A stretch of 64,000 nucleotides of DNA. Source: Streptomyces sp. NA04227. GTDB taxonomy: Bacteria; Actinomycetota; Actinomycetes; Streptomycetales; Streptomycetaceae. The stretch spans positions 5,445,001-5,509,000 of the forward strand of contig NZ_CP054918.1 in assembly GCF_013364195.1 (NCBI RefSeq), written 5' to 3'. The position numbers were made by a program, and so were the translations under genes. Below, one piece after another: positions 58,461-64,000 of the stretch. The notes under the pieces were generated by a model that worked only from the letters and a program-made list of their open reading frames with translations, ran no database searches and was not told where the DNA came from. Within the stretch, counting starts at the first letter, position 1. The number at the start of each line of letters is the position of its first letter.

Positions 58461-59786
58461 ATGGACTTGGCCCTCATCGCAGGCTTTTCCGAAGGCTTTC
58501 ATGATGCGGCACTGTGCCTGCTCGACGACACGGTGATCGTTCATGCCTCACACAGCGAGCGCTACTCCAAGGAAAAGGGGGACCGCTGGCTGCACCCGAC
58601 GCAACTCGAACTCATGAAACAGGCCGAGACCACCGCCTACTACGAGCGGCCGTGGCTCAAGGCCACCAGACGCCTGTATTCAGGACAGAAGCTCGCACGG
58701 CGACGCACGCCCGCTGACGTCTGCTTCTCCCATCATGAGACGCACGCCGCCGCGGGGTACTACACAGCGCCATTCGATGACTGCAACATCCTGGTTGTCG
58801 ATGCGATCGGCGAGTGGGACACGATCTCCATATGGGACAACATGCGGAAGATCCGCAGTTGGAAATATCCCTACTCGCTCGGTCTCCTGTACTCGGCGAT
58901 CACCAAGCGAGTCGGCCTTCAGCCGAACTCGGACGAGTACATCACCATGGGAATGGCAGCCTACGGTGAGCCGCGCTACGACCTGAGTTTCCTCCTCGAG
59001 GAGAATCTGCATCTCGGGTGCGATGATCTGTACCCTGACGCCCGGCCCGAGGACCTGGCGGCATCCGTGCAGAAGCTCTTCGAGGAGAAGCTGCTGGAGC
59101 TGGTCGCTCTCTGTCCGAAAGAGAACCTGGTACTCATGGGTGGCTGCGCCCTGAATTGCGTTGCCAACTCGCGAATACAGGGAAAGAACCTCTGGATCAT
59201 GCCCAACCCGGGTGACGCCGGCAGTGCCCTGGGCGCTGCGGCACTGGTTCGGCGTGCCAAGCTGCAATGGGTCGATCCCTATCTGGGGACGCAGCTGCCG
59301 AGGGCAAATCCATCGGACATAGTCAAGGAACTACTTGCCAACAAAGTGTGTGGCGTCGCTTCGGAGAAGGCAGAGTTCGGACCGAGGGCGCTCGGTAACC
59401 GGAGCTTGCTCGCCGACTGTCGTTACGACGTCAAAGACACCGTGAACAACATCAAGCGCCGTCAGCTCTTCCGGCCGTTCGCTCCGGCAATTCTCGAAGA
59501 GTTCGCCAGTGAATACTTCACTGGTCCCATGAACGAGTACATGCAGTTCACGAGCCGTGCGTTGCACGACTATTCGAGCGTCACGCACGTCGACGGAACT
59601 GCTCGTGTCCAAGTCGTCAAGAAGGACTGCTCGTCGGTTCTGCGCCACGTACTCGAGGAATGGTACGAGGCGACCGGTGTCCCGATGCTTCTGAATACCT
59701 CGCTCAACATCAAGGGCGAACCGATAGTCGACTCTGCCCACGATGCTCAGAGGTTCACAGAGAAATACGGAGTCAATGTCTTCTAA
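58461..59786 (+). CDS. Carbamoyltransferase of the NodU/TobZ family (short form)
   Basis: 441 residues. The N-terminal Kae1-like part has IAGFSEGFHDAALCLLDD, VCFSHHETHAAAGYYTAPF with the metal and carbamoyl-AMP histidines, VVDAIGEWDT and EYITMGMAAYGEP. The middle reads LMGGCALNCVANSRI, and the C-terminal part has SEKAEFGPRALGNRSLLADCRYDVKDTVNNIKRRQLFRPFAPAIL and LLNTSLNIKGEPIVDSAHDAQRF. These enzymes make O- or N-carbamoyl groups from carbamoyl phosphate and ATP. Typical members are about 560-600 residues; this one is about 120 shorter and ends at EKYGVNVF. It begins 5 bp after the NRPS stop. Confidence 0.9.
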   Translation: MDLALIAGFSEGFHDAALCLLDDTVIVHASHSERYSKEKGDRWLHPTQLELMKQAETTAYYERPWLKATRRLYSGQKLARRRTPADVCFSHHETHAAAGYYTAPFDDCNILVVDAIGEWDTISIWDNMRKIRSWKYPYSLGLLYSAITKRVGLQPNSDEYITMGMAAYGEPRYDLSFLLEENLHLGCDDLYPDARPEDLAASVQKLFEEKLLELVALCPKENLVLMGGCALNCVANSRIQGKNLWIMPNPGDAGSALGAAALVRRAKLQWVDPYLGTQLPRANPSDIVKELLANKVCGVASEKAEFGPRALGNRSLLADCRYDVKDTVNNIKRRQLFRPFAPAILEEFASEYFTGPMNEYMQFTSRALHDYSSVTHVDGTARVQVVKKDCSSVLRHVLEEWYEATGVPMLLNTSLNIKGEPIVDSAHDAQRFTEKYGVNVF

Positions 59787-59898
59787 ATCCACTCTTGCAG
59801 GAAAGCTGACCTGGCCGATCCGTTCGCTGCGCAGGTACATCAATTTCCGTCGGCGAGCAAAGCGTCTGTCCAAGAAGGATGCGTACATCTACGACTGA
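59776..59898 (+). CDS. 40-residue basic peptide coupled to the carbamoyltransferase
   Basis: The ATG at 59776 overlaps the last codons of the carbamoyltransferase (stop 59784-59786) in another frame, and the ORF ends TGA at 59896-59898. The product begins MSSKSTLAGKLTWPIRSLRR, has 12 Lys/Arg residues and ends KKDAYIYD; one amphipathic basic helix is likely. Carbamoyltransferase genes in some clusters (for example saxitoxin) are followed by very small ORFs of unknown function; homology to those is not established. Confidence 0.6.
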   Translation: MSSKSTLAGKLTWPIRSLRRYINFRRRAKRLSKKDAYIYD

Positions 59899-59982
59899 CG
59901 CGGTCGGCCCTTGAACCCGATGGCGCAGAACCGTTGCGCCGCGAATGAAAAATTTTCCTTAACTCTTTAGGGGGGCACGTTG

Positions 59983-61071
59983 ATGCGAGATGCAGGGAAG
60001 AAGTACGAAGGTAGTCAGGTCAGTTCCTACACCGAATGGGACCCGCTGGAGGAGGTGATTGTCGGAATCCTGGACGATGCGCGCTTCCCGCAATGGCATC
60101 CGTCTTTGGAGCCGGTGATACCTACCCAACAGCACGAGACGTTCCGTCAGCGCGGGGGTGAGGAGTTCCCGCCGGAGATCGTCAAGGCCGCCAACGAGGA
60201 ACTCGAAGAATTCGTCCGGATTCTGGAGGGCGAGGGCGTCACCGTCCGCCGCCCCGAGCCGATCCCGCAAGGGCAGCTCTACTCGACGGGCGCATGGGCG
60301 ACCACCGGGATGTATGCCGCGATGCCGCGCGACACCATCCTGGTAGTGGGCGAAAAGATCATCGAATGCCCCATGGCCTGGCGTTCGCGCTACTACGAGA
60401 ACCTGGCCTATCGCCCTCTGCTCAAGGAGTACTTCCACAACGGGGCGCAGTGGATCGCCGGTCCCAAGCCGGAACTCACGGACGAGATGTTCGACCTCGA
60501 CTGGAAAGAGCCTGCGGAGGGCGAGCCGACACGCTTCGCGATAACCGAGTTCGAACCCACCTTCGATGCTGCCGACTTCCTCCGCCTCGGGCGCGACATC
60601 ATCGGACAGAAGAGCAACGTCACCAATGAGTTCGGCATCGAGTGGCTGCGCCGCACCCTGGGTGATGAGTTCCGGGTCAGTGTCTTTGAATTCAATGACA
60701 CCCACCCCATGCACATCGACGCCACGCTGGCTCCGCTGGCACCGGGCAAGTTGCTCATCAACCCCGAGCGCGTGCCCGAGGTCCCGAAGATGTTCAGGAA
60801 CTGGGAGGTGCGGGCTGCGCCCGCGCCGATCATGCCTGATGCGCAGCCGCTCTACATGACGAGCAAGTGGATCAACATGAACATCCTCATGCTCGACGAG
60901 CAGCGCGTCATCGTGGAGGCTCAGGACGAGCCGATGATCCAGTTCTTCAAGGAATGGGGATTCACTCCGATTCCTTGCAACTTCCGGAACTTCAACAGCT
61001 TCGGCGGCTCCTTCCACTGCGCCACCCTGGATGTGCGCCGATCAGGTTCGCTCGAGACATATGTCGACTGA
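59983..61071 (+). CDS. Arginine:glycine amidinotransferase-like enzyme
   Basis: 362 residues, full length for the AGAT/StrB family. The catalytic triad motifs are present: Asp in EPTFDAADFLRLGRDI, His in HPMHIDATLAPLAPGKLLINPERVPE, and nucleophilic Cys in FNSFGGSFHCATLDVRRSG. Substrate-loop SNVTNEFGIEWLRRTLGDEFRV and MTSKWINMNILMLDEQRVIVEAQ are also conserved. It moves the amidino group from arginine to an amine acceptor; by its closeness to true AGAT, glycine giving guanidinoacetate is likely, but another amine in the pathway is possible. ATG 59983 has GGGGGG seven bases upstream. Confidence 0.93.
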   Translation: MRDAGKKYEGSQVSSYTEWDPLEEVIVGILDDARFPQWHPSLEPVIPTQQHETFRQRGGEEFPPEIVKAANEELEEFVRILEGEGVTVRRPEPIPQGQLYSTGAWATTGMYAAMPRDTILVVGEKIIECPMAWRSRYYENLAYRPLLKEYFHNGAQWIAGPKPELTDEMFDLDWKEPAEGEPTRFAITEFEPTFDAADFLRLGRDIIGQKSNVTNEFGIEWLRRTLGDEFRVSVFEFNDTHPMHIDATLAPLAPGKLLINPERVPEVPKMFRNWEVRAAPAPIMPDAQPLYMTSKWINMNILMLDEQRVIVEAQDEPMIQFFKEWGFTPIPCNFRNFNSFGGSFHCATLDVRRSGSLETYVD

Positions 61072-61819
61072 GCACCCCATACTGAAGAACCTGACCCCCG
61101 GCCGCCCGGTGTCCCTGTGCACGGTTGTCTGCTTTCCCTATGCGGGCGGCGGGGCTCGGGTCTTTCGTGGCTGGCAGCGGCAACTGTCACCACTGGTGAA
61201 CGCCTTCGCGGTCCAACTACCGGGTCGCGAGGAGAGGCTGTCGGAAGCACCCGAGTCCGACGCCGAGCGAGTGGTCGCCGAACTGTGCACGGCGATCGAA
61301 CCTGTCGCCACATCGAAGGTCATACTCTTCGGCCACAGCCTTGGCGCCGTGCTCGCGGCCCGGGTGGCGCAGGAGTTGCTGGGAGACCGGATTGAGTCCG
61401 ACGCGGTGCTCTTCGTATCCGGGCGGCGCTCCCCATGGAGCGGTCCGGTGTCGTCGGAGGCGCGGGGGCTTGCGGACAGTGAACTCCTCGAACGGCTCAG
61501 GTCCGAGGGAGGGCCCAGGGCCGAACTGGCGTCCAACGGGGAGTTCGCCCAGCTGATGCTCCCCGCGCTGAAGGCCGATCTGCACCTCTCGGATGCGGCG
61601 CACGGAATCCGTGAGCAGGGTGTGCGGATTCCGGTCATCGGTCTCTACGGTCGGCACGATGAGGGTACGCCGCCAAGTTACGTCCGGCCGTGGTCGCGAT
61701 TTACAACGGGTGGTTTTCGCAGCGTCGAGATCGACGGTGACCATTTCTTCGTCGAGACGAAAGCATCAGACGTAGTCGAAATCGTCGATGCAACGGCTCG
61801 TAGTTTGATCGGGCTCTGA
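61061..61819 (+). CDS. Type II thioesterase
   Basis: 252 residues of the alpha/beta-hydrolase TEII family: CFPYAGGGARVFRGW, QLPGREERL, nucleophile Ser in FGHSLGAVLAARVA, Asp in GLYGRHDEG and catalytic His in IDGDHFFV. It releases wrong acyl groups from PCP domains and keeps the NRPS active. Its ATG at 61061 overlaps the amidinotransferase end by 11 bases, indicating coupled translation. Confidence 0.93.
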   Translation: MSTEHPILKNLTPGRPVSLCTVVCFPYAGGGARVFRGWQRQLSPLVNAFAVQLPGREERLSEAPESDAERVVAELCTAIEPVATSKVILFGHSLGAVLAARVAQELLGDRIESDAVLFVSGRRSPWSGPVSSEARGLADSELLERLRSEGGPRAELASNGEFAQLMLPALKADLHLSDAAHGIREQGVRIPVIGLYGRHDEGTPPSYVRPWSRFTTGGFRSVEIDGDHFFVETKASDVVEIVDATARSLIGL

Positions 61820-61854
61820 ATCGTTTTTTGCCCACAAGGACAAGGTGTTCTGAC

Positions 61855-64000
61855 GTGACGTCGATTCCATGTGATTCGTTCCGTGATTCTTCTGGCGCTG
61901 TCCCCGCGTCTGGTGAGTTGGGTGGGGTGACGGTTTCTGGGTTGTTCGGGGCGCAGGTGGCGCGGACGCCTGATGCGGTGGCGCTGGTGGAGGGTGACCG
62001 GCGGTGGACGTATCGGGAGTTGGATGCGGCTGTGGGTGTGGTGGCGGCGCGTCTGGGTGCGGTGGGTGTGGGGCCCGGTCGTGTGGTGGGTGTGTGTTCG
62101 GGTGTGCAGTCGGAGATGGTGGTTGGCCTGCTGGGGGTGTTGCGGGCCGGGGCTGCGTATGTGCCGTTGGATCTGTCGTATCCGGTTGAGCGGTTGGCGT
62201 TCATGCTGGAGGACAGTGGTGCTGAGGTGATGGTCGTTGGTGCGGATGTGCCGGCGGCTGTTGCGGGGCGTGGGGTTGTTGTGGATGTCCCTCGGGGTGA
62301 GATCCCTGTGGGGGAGGTGGGTGTCGGTGGTGTTCGGGGCGAGGTGGCGGGTCCGGACGACTTGGCGTACGTGATCTACACGTCCGGCTCGACCGGGAAG
62401 CCCAAAGGCGTCGAAGTCACCCACACCAATCTGGCGTCCATGCTGCGTGAGTTGCGCCCGTGCCTCGGTTCCGAGGTGCTGCTGCTGGCGTCCCTGACCT
62501 TCGACGCCTCATGGCGGGCGGTGGGCATTCTGCTCACCGGGGGTTGCCTGCACGTACTGGACAACCGCAGGGACCTGCCCGCCGCCTCGCGCTACCTGAA
62601 CAAGCACGGCGTCGACACGGTGAGTTGCACGCCGTCGCAGCTCGCGGCTCTGCTCGCGGCCGGGCCGTTGCCCACACCGCTGCGCATCATGGCGGGCGGA
62701 GAGCCTTTCCCCGCCGACATGTGGCGGCGTCTGAGTGACACGCCCGACGTCGTGGCCTTCAATTTGTACGGGCCGACGGAGTGCACGGTGGATGCGACGT
62801 TGGCGCGGGTTGAGGGTGATCGGCCGGTGATCGGGCGGCCGTTGAACAATGTGCGTTTGTATGTGCTGGACGTGGATGGTGCGTTGGCGCCGGTGGGTGT
62901 GCCCGGTGAGTTGTACATCGGTGGTCTTGGGGTGGCGCGGGGTTACCGTAATCGGCCTGGTTTGACGGCGGAGCGGTTTGTGCCGGATCCGTGGGGGGCT
63001 CCGGGTGAACGGCTTTATCGCAGTGGTGACTTGGTGCGTTATCGGTCTTCGGGTGAGGTGGAGTTCCTGGGGCGGATTGATGATCAGGTCAAGATTCGTG
63101 GTTATCGGGTGGAGCCCGGTGAGGTCGAGTCGGTGCTGCGTCGGCAGGCGGTTGTGGAGCAGGCTGTTGTTGTCGCGCATGGTCGGGAGTCCGAGGATCG
63201 TCGGCTGATCGCGTATGTCACCGTGGCGTCTGGTCATGAGGTCGAGCGTGGGGTGCTGGGTAGTCGGTTGCGTGAGGATCTGGCGGGGTTCTTGCCTGAT
63301 TTCATGGTGCCTTCGACGGTGATGGTGTTGGACGCCATGCCGGTGGGGCCGGGTGGGAAGTTGGACCGGCAGGCGCTTCCGGAGCCCGATGGGAGCCGGC
63401 CCGAGCTGGCGGCGCGTTTCGAGGCTCCGCGCACGCGGACCGAGGAGGTTGTCGCGGAGATCTGGTCGGAACTTCTTGGGGTTTCCCCGATCGGTCTGCA
63501 CGACGACTTCTTCGAACTCGGCGGGCACTCGATGCTTGCCATCCAGGTCATCGCCCGTATCAACGACACCCTCGACACCGACGTCAACCTCCGGGTGATT
63601 TTCGAGAGCCCCACCGTGGCCGCACTGTCAAAACACTTGGACGGCCTGATAACGGATTCCTCCCGCGCAGCGCTCCAGCCGGTTCCCAGGACCGGCCGCA
63701 TGCCGCTGTCGCACGCCCAGCAACGGTTGTGGTTCCTGGACCAGTTGGTCGAGAACAACCCGTTCTACAACGTGCCCGACGCCGTCCGGATGCGGGGGCC
63801 ACTGGACCTGGACGCGCTTGCCAAGGCGCTGAGCGCGGTGGTCGCGCGGCACGAGGTACTACGCGCCACGATCCACGAGGAGGCCGGACACTCCTGGCAG
63901 GAGTTCGCGCATCCGGCGCCGATGACGCTTCCGCTGGTGGATGTGTCGGGAGAAGCGGATCCGGAATCGGCGGCACGCCGACTGGTCCGGGAGGAAGCAC
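61855..64000 (+). CDS. Non-ribosomal peptide synthetase, A-PCP-C... (3' end outside window)
   Basis: GTG 61855 opens a frame that runs off the window end; 715 residues are visible. It begins directly with an A domain (about 25-520): VIYTSGSTGKPKG, LTFDASWRAVGILLTGG, NLYGPTECTVDAT, YRSGDLVR, GRIDDQVKIRGYRVEPGE and GPGGKLDRQ. PCP: FELGGHSMLAI with Ser559. A condensation domain starts at about 620 (PLSHAQQRLWFLDQL, ARHEVLRAT). There is no N-terminal C domain, so C2 of the preceding NRPS must serve this module. The specificity residues read roughly D-A-W-C-I-A-L-V-D-K with one gap near residue 239; I cannot match this to a known amino acid. Confidence 0.93.
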   Translation, partial: MTSIPCDSFRDSSGAVPASGELGGVTVSGLFGAQVARTPDAVALVEGDRRWTYRELDAAVGVVAARLGAVGVGPGRVVGVCSGVQSEMVVGLLGVLRAGAAYVPLDLSYPVERLAFMLEDSGAEVMVVGADVPAAVAGRGVVVDVPRGEIPVGEVGVGGVRGEVAGPDDLAYVIYTSGSTGKPKGVEVTHTNLASMLRELRPCLGSEVLLLASLTFDASWRAVGILLTGGCLHVLDNRRDLPAASRYLNKHGVDTVSCTPSQLAALLAAGPLPTPLRIMAGGEPFPADMWRRLSDTPDVVAFNLYGPTECTVDATLARVEGDRPVIGRPLNNVRLYVLDVDGALAPVGVPGELYIGGLGVARGYRNRPGLTAERFVPDPWGAPGERLYRSGDLVRYRSSGEVEFLGRIDDQVKIRGYRVEPGEVESVLRRQAVVEQAVVVAHGRESEDRRLIAYVTVASGHEVERGVLGSRLREDLAGFLPDFMVPSTVMVLDAMPVGPGGKLDRQALPEPDGSRPELAARFEAPRTRTEEVVAEIWSELLGVSPIGLHDDFFELGGHSMLAIQVIARINDTLDTDVNLRVIFESPTVAALSKHLDGLITDSSRAALQPVPRTGRMPLSHAQQRLWFLDQLVENNPFYNVPDAVRMRGPLDLDALAKALSAVVARHEVLRATIHEEAGHSWQEFAHPAPMTLPLVDVSGEADPESAARRLVREEA

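Overview
The window is high-GC, strongly C/G-wobble DNA with GTG starts, actinobacterial families (WhiB-like, DUF397/Scr1-type HTH, SARP, PIN-PhoH, polyphosphate glucokinase) and leaderless genes. It is almost certainly a Streptomyces chromosome or a very close relative. From memory, the central order (ahpD-ahpC-oxyR, SPFH protein, class A PBP, katA, DUF402, fumC, class I fumarase, DUF1707, wblI, glpX, xseA/xseB, ispH, ppgK) resembles a core region of S. coelicolor; this was not checked by alignment.

Layout. 1-9 kb: a cut-off secreted-looking protein, an overlapping OlsB/OlsA-like ornithine-lipid pair, a secreted GH3 beta-glucosidase, a WhiJ/AbaA-type regulatory triad (DUF397, Scr1-like HTH, divergent HATPase), a DinB/DUF664 protein and an ArsR-like regulator. 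8.9-9.9 kb: no convincing protein gene, but several strong RNA hairpins. 9.9-15.3 kb: cis-prenyltransferase, PIN-PhoH ATPase, secreted transglycosylase-like protein and AI-2E/PerM family permease. 15.4-23.3 kb: peroxide defence (ahpD, ahpC, oxyR, katA) with an SPFH protein and a class A PBP. 23.4-28.9 kb: a PP2C phosphatase, a methyltransferase, a DUF402 protein and fumC. 29.4-33.7 kb: a five-gene accessory operon that looks like a type VII secretion (WXG100) cargo locus, lying between the two fumarases. 33.9-46.2 kb: class I fumarase, DUF1707 protein, wblI, glpX, DUF4245, nitroreductase, xseB/xseA, ispH, ppgK, a membrane protein and a Tat-type M15-like peptidase; several of these appear to be leaderless. 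46.4-51.2 kb: a large AfsR-like SARP regulator and ychF.

51.3-64.0 kb is the left part of a biosynthetic gene cluster I cannot match to a known product. It holds a long-chain trans-polyprenyl diphosphate synthase, an EntS-like exporter, an NRPS of organisation C-A-PCP-C, a short NodU/TobZ-type carbamoyltransferase, a coupled 40-residue basic peptide, an arginine:glycine amidinotransferase-like enzyme, a type II thioesterase and a second NRPS (A-PCP-C..., cut by the window end). The second module is split between the two NRPS proteins, with C on the first and A-PCP on the second. The first NRPS carries two 975-bp copies of a condensation-domain N-lobe with no difference seen. These blocks and the flanks of the second A domain use T/G-ending codons, while the specificity core of that A domain uses normal C/G-ending codons, which points to recombination-driven module assembly. 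The product is inferred to be a peptide bearing amidino and carbamoyl groups; whether the polyprenyl synthase contributes a lipid is open.
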